From Apium graveolens (lineage: Eukaryota; Streptophyta; Magnoliopsida; Apiales; Apiaceae): a stretch of DNA of 64,000 nt. The DNA is taken from positions 44,752,192 through 44,816,191 of the forward strand of contig NC_133657.1 of assembly GCF_009905375.1 (NCBI RefSeq), given 5' to 3'. A program made the position numbers and the translations under genes. Below the pieces are notes generated by a model. The model made no database searches, was not told the origin of the DNA, and saw only the letters and a program-made list of their open reading frames with translations. This document shows, piece after piece, positions 36,581 to 47,800 of the stretch (the first letter of the stretch is position 1; each line of letters opens with the position of its first letter).

Positions 36581-36832
36581 GATCCTGAAATAAGAGTTAC
36601 GTCAAAACAGGTATGAATAATGAAATAATTCGAGGGTGTCGCATGGCATTCTTATTCACATATGAGGTTAAGTTCAAATTAAACAAATAGGGTGATGCAT
36701 ATAAGCATAAAATAAACAATTGAAAGCAAACCGAACGATAGTGCATTGAAATTTAAGGTCACAATACATCATGATTAGAATAAGGTCTGAATTTAGGAAT
36801 AACATGCTTATTTAAAGGAACAACAGGGAGTT

Positions 36833-37306
36833 CTACATAGTCAGATAATACAACAACATGAAAGGTAGATAATGGAAAGAACTAAGGCTCCACTCCATCA
36901 GAATGGGTTTGGTAGTCTTCTCCTCTCGAGGCGTCTTCACAATACTCTGGAGCTCATCCGACACCATCTGGATGATATACTGGCTGGTACGGTCTCGGTG
37001 CGATGACATTCCCTCAAGCTTAGTGTTGACGTATTGAACCAAAGTCTCAAGTCTCGCAGTCATCTGCTCCTTAGGCTTCCCTTCATAGTTTCGGCTGTCC
37101 AGATACACGTTCTTCAATCGATCTATCAGTCGGTCGTACTTGCCCTGAAGCATGTCAAACTCGCGCCTCAACTCAGCATACACGGAGAAAGCAATAGTGT
37201 CGTCTGACCCAGAGGATGACGAGGAGTGCGCCCTTTGCTGACAAACCATACATAGATATATAAGAGGAGTATTAATAATAAATTTACTTAACCTACTCTC
37301 TCGCAT
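36833..37306 (-). CDS. Element E, leader ORF upstream of gag (unknown)
   Basis: A 157-codon open frame lies between the PBS and gag of E on minus. After an unremarkable start it reads SSSSSGSDDTIAFSVYAELR and then a heptad-like, charged region (FDMLQGKYDRLIDRLKNVYL, LETLVQYVNTKLEGM) suggesting a short coiled coil. I recognise no domain. Most chromoviruses start directly with gag, so this is an extra ORF or a captured piece. It is intact although the rest of E has stops. It could also be a chance frame in the 5' leader, and the first 20 codons may be untranslated or intronic. Confidence 0.45.
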   Translation of the reverse strand: MRESRLSKFIINTPLIYLCMVCQQRAHSSSSSGSDDTIAFSVYAELRREFDMLQGKYDRLIDRLKNVYLDSRNYEGKPKEQMTARLETLVQYVNTKLEGMSSHRDRTSQYIIQMVSDELQSIVKTPREEKTTKPILMEWSLSSFHYLPFMLLYYLTM

Positions 37307-37365
37307 AATATCTATAACTTATACATATATCCTATAACCTATTTGGGCTGTACAGGGACTCTAAG

Positions 37366-37382
37366 CCGTGGTTCTGATACCA
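37366..37382 (-). other. Primer-binding site of element E
   Basis: Minus strand TGGTATCAGAACCACGG five bases inside the LTR end, initiator Met type with one mismatch. Confidence 0.85.
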
Positions 37383-37387
37383 AAACC

Positions 37388-40300
37388 TGTCACACCCTCA
37401 ACATAACAATACATAATATAAAAATTATTACAATAATTAAAAGAAAGTAAATATGACCGAATCCAAGATCTAACAGTTTAGGGTTTGGAACAGCCCAACA
37501 CTATTAACTATTACAACTTGTTTAAATATTGAGTCCTCACACAAAACTATCTCTTATTGTACCTGAGCTCGAACATACGCATCGACATCACAAGTCTTAC
37601 GTGTTGTCTGCTTGAATCTAACCATAGCTGCTAGCTGTAATATCAGGGTGAAAGCAAGTAGTGAGCCAAATGCTCAACAAGTGCTAAATAATACGATACA
37701 AAATATAAATTGAGTTATATGAGAATGACAATGTGAAGATAGAGCTAAATAAGAGATGAACTTTTGGGTGATGGCATCATTTGTTTGTATCAAAACATTT
37801 CCAAAATCATTTCTTAATCAAAAACCATTTTATGACGCTACAGATTACAGCCGATGATCAGCCGCGAAGTAATCCCGAACCTCATTGGGTTCTGAAACAT
37901 TAATGGAATCCCTAGACAACTTTTAAGCCTACAAATTAAGTGTGGAAAGGACTCGCGTCTCAATCCAGATCCACTATTTAAAGAAAACATTTATCCCCCT
38001 TGGGACTGAAAATCCAAATTTTTAATCATTTCAAAAACTGATGCCGATTGACAATTAATTTCTTAAACAGTAAACATCTTTATCAAGGGGTTATAGATCA
38101 ACTTAGAAACACTGGAAATATGTCCACTAAATCTCAGGGTCATGATCCACTAGACTTTACTCTATCAGGGTAATTGAACGGTTTCTATTTACAAGGATTC
38201 TGAGAAGGAGATTTAGTAAGGTTAGTGGATAATATGAAAGAGTAATGCCGGACTAGGCTTAAAGAAATAGTTTCAGATAAGGTATAGGTATTAAAATATC
38301 AAGAAGATAAGCATTACTGATTCCAGGTCCGATATAGGTCTTAAAATACAAAGGAAGCGATTATCAACTCAAGGTATAACAGGGTATCAAGCTTTAGGGT
38401 AAGGATAGGGTTATCAACAATCATTAAAATTTTTAAGGAATGACTGGCTTTTAGGCTTCAAGCTGAGGTGACTGAGTATAACTTACACATGGTTCAACAT
38501 CACAATTACTTTGGTATGTTAACATAATAAGACACTTAATCTACTTTCATAAAATTCTTCAATGAGGCTAAATTACTTGCAATAGACACTTGAGGGTTCA
38601 TGGCATTTCTATATAATACGAAGGTAGGTTTGAGAACCACTTGGTACATGTATAACAAGATAAATCAGAATACTCGCATCATATATAGGAACTAGTTATC
38701 ACACATTTGCATTGTAAACTAAAAGCAGGTTGAATCACTTGCGTTGAGAAAGGCTGGACTGGACTAGCAGGTAGGAGCAACTGGAAGCTTTACTCGACCT
38801 TTATGGCAAGTTTACCCTCGTCTCAAGATCCTACACAATTAATAATAACCTCATTATAATATATTCTCACCAACTCAACCTATTTACAAACCGAAATTAA
38901 ACACAATGGCACTTAGGCCTATATACACACAATTTATAATCACCTTATAAACATAATAGTACACATAGCCACATATGCTCACATACCATATTTAAGTACC
39001 AAATAATATCACACACACCATATTGCAACACTAGGCTTGGATGATCTTGCTCCACAACTTAAGTCACTTGATCGCTAAACTAGACAAAACCTCCAAATTT
39101 TGGCCTCCTAACTCGATGTGCCTTTACTAGACCATCAAATTCCTATGGACCCTCACTTGGGCCTTTCACTCTACTGGCTTTATGCTATCTTGTAACTATA
39201 GTGGTCAACCTAGGCCTCACTCATAAGTGCCCTAAAACTATGTGGTAAGTGAAGGTGCTTATTATGGTAAATTTCTAAAATATATGGTATCTTGGGTGCA
39301 TTAGACCCTCTTACACTTCAATTTTACCTCCAAAACTTCTACACTAGACTCTTCTGGTCATAAGGCAACTCCCAAACTTGATGTGGCTCAAGGGTCAAGC
39401 TTGGGCCTCCCTAGGCCTAAGCTTAAAGTCCATGGTTCCCCTATTTTTCTGGGCAAAAATGGTCCTGACTTGAACTAACTTGTGACACATTATTCTAACT
39501 CCAATCCTATGAACTATGGCTGGAAAAACTCCTCTGAAACTCCCTCTAACTAAGGCCCAAAAGGGCATAATGAGGCCCTACCTATGACATGGTCAAAACT
39601 TCCAATTTCTAAGTTGCAACAAAACTGTCCCCTGCTGGACAGATTTTGTGTTTCCACTCGTGCACCTAACCAAACGTCTTACAAACCTCCAACAAACACC
39701 TAAAACCTATTGTATACTCCTAGTGATAGCTTCTGGTGACTTTGGCCTCGAAGTGCACAACAAATTCCCAATCAAAACTTTCCCACAAACTAGTACAAAA
39801 ATTCTGGCAAAATGCAAACACTAACCAAACCCTTTCCACCGTAACTCCCACTTATTAACCAAGCATCCAACCTTTACCAAAGCAAACCTAGTGCATCAAC
39901 ATCCTAAAATAGTGCCTCAACAGGAGTGGAGATCATCCATGCCCTAGAACACCTACATACAAATAAAAATACAACATGCAACTCGTGGAAAACACTTGTT
40001 TCGACTAAACATGGAGTTTAAATTCTTGTAAATTCGACTTGAACCTATTACCCAACCTTAACAATCATGAAATATATCTTCTCTTAACTATTATTAAGCA
40101 ATATATCATGGAAACAATCTATTTCAAGCACAAATAATTCGAATTTATAGGCTTTTAAACATGAAAACATGATTTCGAGAAGAGTAGCATACACAACATG
40201 GTTGATCATCATATTAACATCTTAAAACTAGCATGCATGGCTAAACATGATTATTTAGTGAAATTTAAGTAGCATGCAAAGGTTTTTAAGACATGGTTTC

Positions 40301-41192
40301 TCCATAAAACACTCGGTTAAAACATATATGAAATGTATCTCATAGAGAGCTCTTAAATTCACAAGAATCAAGAGTTTCTCTTTGGAGATCACACAAAAGC
40401 TACACATGCAACCATGAACCTTCATCTCCTAATCACAAAATTCTTGGGAAGTATATAAAATAAATGTAGGTAGGGGAATTACACTAGGGATGAAGAGAAA
40501 TGGGATGGAAAAATGGAAGGGAGTGGGGATGGGGGGTTTCGGCCGAGAGCAAGGAAGAGAGGGGGAAGGAAAAGAAAAAGAGAGAAGTGAGTTGGAGTAG
40601 AGTGAGTTTGGTTGAGTGTGAGTTTGAGTATGATCATGGAATTACTCATATACAACTTGTGAGTGGAGTGTGTTTTTACCCTTCCCTCCCTTCTCTTCTT
40701 GAAAACAAACTTGCATGCAAGGGTATACTAGTAAAATGGCCTTGGTAGGAGTGGTTAGTGGGGTGTTTATTGACTCTAGTGCCCTTGAGTTGTATTAGAA
40801 GTTTGAATGCATGGGCAAGTAAAATGCAAATTAAATAAATAATTAGTTGTAAAGAATAATTTTTATAAATAAAATTAATATTTCAAAAATTATAAAAGTT
40901 GTACCATAAAATAACTTGGATTTTTTTTAAAATTTTGTGAGATCACTTTTGAAATTTGTGAATGAAATTATTTTTAAAAGAGAATTTTCCAAGGTATAGA
41001 ATATTCCTTATAAATAAAAAATAAAGGCAAATAATAAAACTCTTGCCTTGAAAAATTTATAATCTTCATAAAGAAAATTATAACGCAGCAAATTCCATTC
41101 ACACACACGTACAATCATTAAGTATATTTATAATTGGCTCTAATATTATACAAAGTTCACAAATAATATTACACAAAATGCCGGTCGTAACA
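37388..41192 (-). mobile_element. Element E, 5' LTR
   Basis: The 3805-bp partner of 28131-31955, starting TGTTACGACCGGC at 41192 on minus. Its outer neighbour is a copy of the element's own PPT bases (41193-41201) rather than a target duplication. Confidence 0.92.
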
Positions 41193-41201
41193 TCCTCTCC
41201 C
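41193..41201. other. PPT scar outside the E 5' LTR
   Basis: TCCTCTCCC follows the LTR, identical to the first nine bases beyond the other LTR (31956-31964), where it belongs to the internal region. The last CCC is also host sequence of the C LTR (CCCGAAACTC). No TSD matches TACAG on the left side. Confidence 0.8.
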
Positions 41202-41386
41202 GAAACTCTTCCGAAAACTCCTTCCTAACCTAATCTCGTAATCACGGACATTTTCCCTGTTTTGATTTTTCAATCTGGATTACGGTTTGACCTGTGCGCG
41301 GCCCGACGCAATATTTTCGATACGCTAACCCTTTTCGATAACATTATCTTCGAGTAAATCGTTTTATAAGAGCCCGGTTTTGATAA

Positions 41387-41501
41387 TTATCCGAAATAGG
41401 ATAATGCTTATCCAAAACAGGATAATACTTATCCAAAATAGGATAATGCTTATCCAAAACAAAATAGTGCTTATCCGAAAAGGATAATGTTTATCCAAAA
41501 C
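41387..41501. repeat. TTATCC/GGATAA tandem array in the C 5' LTR
   Basis: About five degenerate units of 20-22 bp (GGATAATGCTTATCCAAAAC) lie 50-165 bp upstream of the TATA box. The same array is in the 3' LTR (50705-50819), and two units occur in G. The position suggests transcription-factor binding (GGATA/TTATCC type elements). Confidence 0.8.
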
Positions 41502-41552
41502 AAATGTATTTATCGATCCAAAACGATCCATAACATATTAATATTCCGTAAA

Positions 41553-41561
41553 TATAAATAG
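41553..41561 (+). promoter_or_regulatory. TATA box of the C 5' LTR
   Basis: TATAAATAG, conserved at 50871-50879 and in B. Confidence 0.65.
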
Positions 41562-43451
41562 CCCTATCTTATGTCATTTTCACGCGTAAAATCATAATCA
41601 GACAGTACAAACCCTAAAAACCAGAGAAAACTTTATTAAAAACACCGTATTCTTGAAAATCAATCGCACAAACGAAGGCGTTATCGAACTCCGATTCGGG
41701 CGTGCAATATATCAAAACGAAGCTCTCGAAGTCCTCTTTTTGAATCAACCATCAGTTTTTTCCCAGAAATCAAGGTATTTTTCTAATTTAATTATTTTAA
41801 TTTAAATTAAATATGGATTAAATTATGAATTTTTGTTCTTGATCTTTTTGATATGATTTGATGGCATAATTGTGTAGATCTTTTCTTCCTGGTCATTTTG
41901 GCATATTATATGTCAAAAACCGAGTTCAATAACACGCTTAAAATGTTGTTTGATTCTCTGATTAAAGAACTAGGGTTTATGCTCTTGAATGTTCTTAATT
42001 GAAAATTGGGCATTTCTTAACTAGGGGTTATTAGATTGAATTGGTTGCATCAGTGGATAGATCGTAGAACAAGGAATCGAATGGGTATAAATGGATTGAA
42101 CGGAGGATTCCTGGAATAGGTTCGCCGGAAAATTTACCGCGGCGACGTCAAGATTTTTGAACGGATTTTCCAGGAGATTTAGAGATCGTTTGTTTGTTTT
42201 GATTACGCATAATTGTTCCTAGAAGCAAGGGCTTTAATCCTTGTTAATTTGACGACGATCTGGACTGTTTTTCTGTTACCGAAAAAGCTCGAGGTCGCCG
42301 TCAATGGAGACCGCCGGCGAAGGTGACGATGGGGAAGATGGCAATTTGCCATTTGAACCCCCCATCATATAATTGTTTTAAAATATTGCAGAAACAAGAT
42401 TTATGTTATAATATTTTTTTCTAAAATTTTCAGAAATTGATTTTATTATTTTAAAAATTCAAAAAAATTATTAATTCTTTTCTGAAAATTATTTTTAATT
42501 ACAAAATAAATCTTAAATATTTAATTAATTAATTTTAGTTAATAATTAATTATTTAATTGATCAATTAATTTAAATATTAATTGATTAATTAATTTAATT
42601 AGTTATTAATTACTTTTAATTGATTGAATAATTAGATTTTATTATTTAAAATTGATTTAAAAATCCTGAAAAATAGTTTCGAGCTTTAAAATATTATTTT
42701 AAATTATTTTCAAGGCTCGATAATTATTATAAAATTATTTTAAAGTCAGATTCGAGTGTTCGAACCCTATTATTTATTTATAAAATGATTTAGAGTCCCA
42801 TTTTAATTTCGAAAAATGTTCAAAAATTTGTATTAAATGCCTGGAAAATCATTTTAACCCCGAATCTTCTTTGAAAAATTAATTTAATTGTATATCTTAC
42901 GTGTTATGTGCTACGTGCTATCTGATTGATATGTTATATGCCTATGTAGTTGTTGTTTGACTATTTTGGTCATAACTTTTAATCTGTAAATTGGATTTCA
43001 GTAAAACGAGGTTGGATAAAAGCTTATGACGTCTATGTGACGATTAGAATAGTATGAGATTGAGTATTGATAGATGCTTGTGATGCCTAACAGAGTAAGC
43101 GAGGCATAGAAAAAGAAAGTCAGTGATCCGTAAATAGAATTGAAGCGTAGAAAGAGAAGGCAAGTGATTGACGAATAGAAGCAAGGCATAGAAAAAGAAG
43201 GAAAGTGAATGATAAGTAGAACTGTTAGATGAATACAAGTAAAGTTGGAAATCATTTATGATAAGGCAAGTCTTTCTAAACCTTTCTTCGAGATATATTA
43301 TGAATATTTTTGAACCTTCTCATAATATGTTGTTATTATTCAAAATAAATCTTATTTTATATTGCAAGCGTTTTAAACTATTCAACCTTAAACCCTAATT
43401 CTTATTGATCTTGAGCCATAAGCCTTATTCTTCATAAACCATTGATTGTTG

Positions 43452-43888
43452 CCCGACTTTGTTGTGGTCGCCGCCCCTCGCTGCTACGGCGAAGTGCGTG
43501 GCACGTGTAAACATACGTGCGTGGTGGTGTATTTCGTGTGGGTAATTCAACTTTGTTGTTTTGTGTAGCCGCCTTTCTCCGATTTTCTGGCGAGATGGTG
43601 GCAACTTATGTGCGATTGTGATGCCTGTGTTTCCTGTGCAATGTCCGACTCATTTTCAGGCCAGCTTGGCTGTGTTCGGTTTCCGGTTTTGCTCCTTTTC
43701 TGGCCACTCGCGCCTGCGTGCGTGTGGTGGTGGTTTAGGAGTTTTTGATGGGTTGGTTATGTTGATGATTAATTAAATATTTATTCGAGATTTAATCCGT
43801 GAAATTTATGTGGAAACCCGAATAATATCGGGCACCAATAAGTTTTGTCGCCATCCGCGATGAATTATATCGGAAACCCGAATACATA
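43452..43888. other. Foreign GC-rich segment in the C 5' LTR
   Basis: Both C LTRs share sequence up to ATTGATTGTTG and again from ACACCGTAAAC. The 3' LTR has about 50 bp between these points (related to B), whereas the 5' LTR has 437 bp of different DNA, much richer in GC. It includes a 71-codon open frame (43561-43776) and a short direct repeat, GAAACCCGAATA. No LTR, TIR or target duplication is visible. It could be filler from double-strand break repair or a piece of a host gene. Confidence 0.7.
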
Positions 43889-44235
43889 CACACCGTAAAC
43901 CAAGTATTTCAACAGAATTTCTTGAGTACGCAAAAACTTATACACCCTGGAATACCTTAACACATTAAAGGTCAACACCCTATATTATCATTAAACCATT
44001 GCTCTTCCGATACTTGATTTTTTATCAGGCTTAAAGCCATTCTTCATATTTACACCTTGATATACCCTGGTGATACCTGCGAAATGTTTTATGCTCTATC
44101 AATGTTAATTATGATTATATTTTATTGAATTGCAATGTTTATCATATTGAATTATTTTAGAATTGGATGGTTTTATAAATGTGAACCAGATTCGTGGTCA
44201 TATTAGGCCAATGCGTGGCTTGGATCCAGTATATA

Positions 44236-44258
44236 GAGCAAAGCTGGGAGCTTTGCTC
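44236..44258 (+). other. Conserved stem-loop in the C 5' LTR
   Basis: A perfect 10-bp stem, GAGCAAAGCT/AGCTTTGCTC, with loop GGG, at the same place as the B stem-loop. The C 3' LTR has lost it in a small deletion. Confidence 0.7.
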
Positions 44259-44804
44259 GGGGATAATGCGTGACTGATCACCATCTTAACCTTGGTTTTT
44301 TAAAAAATGAAAAGAATATTCAATTCTATTCATTGCTTATCTAGAAACTTGATTCTTATGAATCATTTCAACTGATCATTGTTTAACCTCAGTTATTTTT
44401 ATTATGACTTGCTGAGCTAGTTAGCTCACTCTTGCAAATCTGTTTATGTTATTTTACAGTTGAAAAGGAAATTGTTGGTAACGAGGATTCCCAATCCAGT
44501 GTGCGAGCTAGGATTCCAGGATAAGATGGACCGAGTTAGCAGGAGCTTTATAATATATATGAGTTATGTAGGATTATAAGAATGATATCATTATCAGTTG
44601 TAAGTGGAACTAGTTGGGATTTGGTATGATGTAATAAAAGTTAAGGTTGGGGCTTGTTTTCATACTTTAACCTGTTCCGATCCATAGTTATGGTAAGAAG
44701 GGTCTTTGTATATATTACTTTCATAAGTAGGTATTTATATATTGAGTGTGTGTATGTGTTGTGAACCCCAAACTTCTGAGCAGGGTTTGGAAAGCGTCAC
44801 AGGT

Positions 44805-44820
44805 TTGGTATCAGAGCCAC
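44805..44820 (+). other. Primer-binding site of element C
   Basis: TTGGTATCAGAGCCAC just inside the LTR end; matches the initiator Met tRNA type well. Confidence 0.92.
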
Positions 44821-47800
44821 AAGTTATAAGTCACTGAAACAAGCCTAAATTGTCGGGAATGGGTAGAGGGTAAGATTAGAATTGAGAAATAGAAGAAAAT
44901 AGAACGTCGAGGGGTAAGTGCGACCAAATAGTAGGTTTTAGTGTGGTCCGTGATGAGATTCGAGATCCTTATCTAGCGACGCGATTTCCAGATGGGGGCG
45001 ATGGAAGATTCTTTTATCCAAGGATCGTCTGATCATTCAGAGCCTTTAGTCGGAGGACCATCATTTGATTCACATCCTGCTCATCCACCGATGTTAGCCA
45101 TATCACCTCATGTTGCGACGGTTGCACCTTTTCAAGCTAGTATCTAATTTCCTGATGCGAGACTACCTATTCGAGAATTCCCCACATGGTGATTCTAGTT
45201 CTATCGGATATTCAGCTGTGAGCGCATCTCTTTTGTCTACCCTATGCCTTGTTTAATACCATCAGTTTAAAACCCGTCTTATGAAGTAACAACACCTAGA
45301 AGGATGAATTCGAGAGCTACAATATGTGGTGAATACACGAGATATTAAGAGGGGTAAGAAGATACCTAGAGATAGAATTTAGTTATTCCGAAGGAGATGC
45401 TACCAGGTTATATGGAGCTGCTAATGAATATACCACCTATGATTATCTTGTGAAGTGAGCTAGATGGATTTCTAAAGAAATTTGAGAGGATTGGAGTTTG
45501 AGAGTTTTCTTGGAATTAGATGATGTTATAATTAAGCATGATACGTGTAGAAGTAATGTGATCGACCTTGTGTAATAAAATAAATCTGATGATCGCAGAA
45601 TAGATTTGTTATACTTAGTAATTGTAAGAGACGATGATGAGAATGTTATCAGTATGGAAGACAAGAAGTGAAGCAACGAATAAGATAATATGCAACGGTA
45701 ACTGGAGTTTTTGTCGACCAATAAAGCTAAAATGGACCCAATAAGGGATAGAGGGTATATGGAAATGAATGGGTTGTTACCTGAGTGTTTCCCTAATTTG
45801 ATACTTAGTAGTGAAGGATGACAACCAACTCATATAGTAATGACGATCAGGTGTATGATTTTTAAAATATTAAACAGTTTTCAAAAGAGATTTTCATAAC
45901 AATATTTTTCCTAAAAGTCTTTGGAACAAAACAAGTTTTAAAACTTGGTTGTCAAACTACTACTTGAGTTTGTTGTTGTCATAAGATTCAAATTATCCAG
46001 GAGAATACTTGTCCTAGAAGTTAGTATGGTTCATTTAGAAGGCCAAGTGGGCCCACTATTATGGAGAAGATTTGATTGTTCTTAGCAGAAGAGTGAAAAT
46101 ATTATTCGATAAGTTTAACAACAAGACCAATGTACGGAGAAACTGTTTATTAAAGTTCTGAGACGATTAGAGTTCGAAGAATATGTCGATTCACGAGAAG
46201 TCGAGTATGAGCGAAGAAGATTAAGGAAATCTCCAGACTATCTAAAGGAAGAATGTTATTAGCAAGGGAGTGGATATGATCCGTAGTGTAAGCGGAATTT
46301 GGAAGTTGTCATTGTAAATTTCGTAAAGAATGCAAATAGGGTCAAATTATAGGAATATTGAACATGGAAGCATGACGCTAAAGATATAAGACCTAATAAA
46401 GGGGAAATTATCTTAATAATCAATTCAAGAAAGCCTTTCTGAGAACTTTCTAAAGTTGATATATGACTCAGAATGGGACCTATTGGTTGGACAAGCGTTG
46501 AAGCTGTAAACAGATGAAATATGGATGCCGACCAATGATATCATTCTTTTCTACAAAACCATATATATTCTTATGAATCTTGAATAAAGTATGAATTTCT
46601 TTCGTGATCAGCTTTATGAGGTGATAAGAAAATTGTTAAATTGCTTTCAAATTGTTCCTCCTTCAAATTATTGCTTTCTGATTGAGACAAGTAGTGTTAT
46701 GGTATGACGCTTTGTTGAAATAATAAAGACTTTGGTGGGACATCACCTAATCATGTGTTGTATGCCATATTTTATAAAAGACTGGCCATCTTGAGTACAA
46801 ATATGGTTGTCTCACTCATATCTAAATCATCATTCATTTTTCTTCTTCAATTTTGATTTCTTGATTTATAATCCTTCCGATTGTTTCCTTGTACTGTTAC
46901 CGCTTACAAAAAGTTACCAATTAGAATCATATACACAAATTTCTTCTTATGTAAGGTCCATTCTTTGAATATTTCAAAAGGAAGTGAAACAAACCCGTAT
47001 ACCAGATGGGGTTATATGATAAGTATGCATAATTGCAAGCCAATAAATGGTGGACATATACGTGCAGAGAAGAACCCTTATACCAACGACGTGGTTGTTA
47101 CGAGGATATCAAATCAGAGGCGAAAATCTGTATACATGATACGTTGCAAGTATGAGATTTTGGCGTGAATTGGAGTAGTTAGCGAACCGTATAAGGAAAA
47201 TTAACTAGAGAAATAAGAAAGTAAAGTTGTGTATATCGGATAAGGCAAATGATTGATTGGATAACGGAAGCGAATGAAGAAATTTTTAATAATAACCAGA
47301 TAATCGATTAATATATTGTGAAGATGAAGCATACCTCAATCATGTGGGAGATACTATCATGAAGGTTCAGTATATAAAGGCATAGGTATAGATGAAGATA
47401 TGGTGATTCAACTGTGAATTTTTTTTATAATGCTTTAAAACCAAAGGAATTCCTTCATAAGATTATGAGAGTGTTGGTTGAGACCATGTGCTGGTTATCA
47501 GAAGTTGAACGAGTTAACTAATAAACACAAGTTTATATTGTCAAGGATATACGAATTGTTAATGAGAGAGCTTGAATTGAAACATGAACTAGAAGAATTT
47601 TGGAATAATTTATAATAGTACTCAATAGTGACATTCGGTTATAAATAAAGGATATGAGAAAGGGTATGATATAATAAGAATTGTTTGCTATAATATTAAG
47701 TTGAACTAAAATATGAGTTGTACTGGTTAGTATTATATGTGATGGTGAAATGGTGAGTTTAGAAGATGGAAGTTGATTGGTCTACTTGTGAGTTGATTGT

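Larger units (their letters stand above)
41199..44801 (+). mobile_element. Element C, 5' LTR, main part
   Basis: Continues the C LTR after E. It has a TTATCC/GGATAA tandem array (41387-41501), a TATA box (41553-41561), a GC-rich leader block (42115-42360), a TTAATTAA-rich tract, a foreign GC-rich segment (43452-43888) and a stem-loop (44236-44258). It ends AAGCGTCACA. It differs clearly from its 3' partner, more than the B pair does, so C is older than B. Confidence 0.92.

Noticed and set aside
28131..41192. A host gene cluster on the minus strand
   Set aside because: All domains are gag, protease, RT, RNase H, integrase and chromodomain of one LTR-bounded element.
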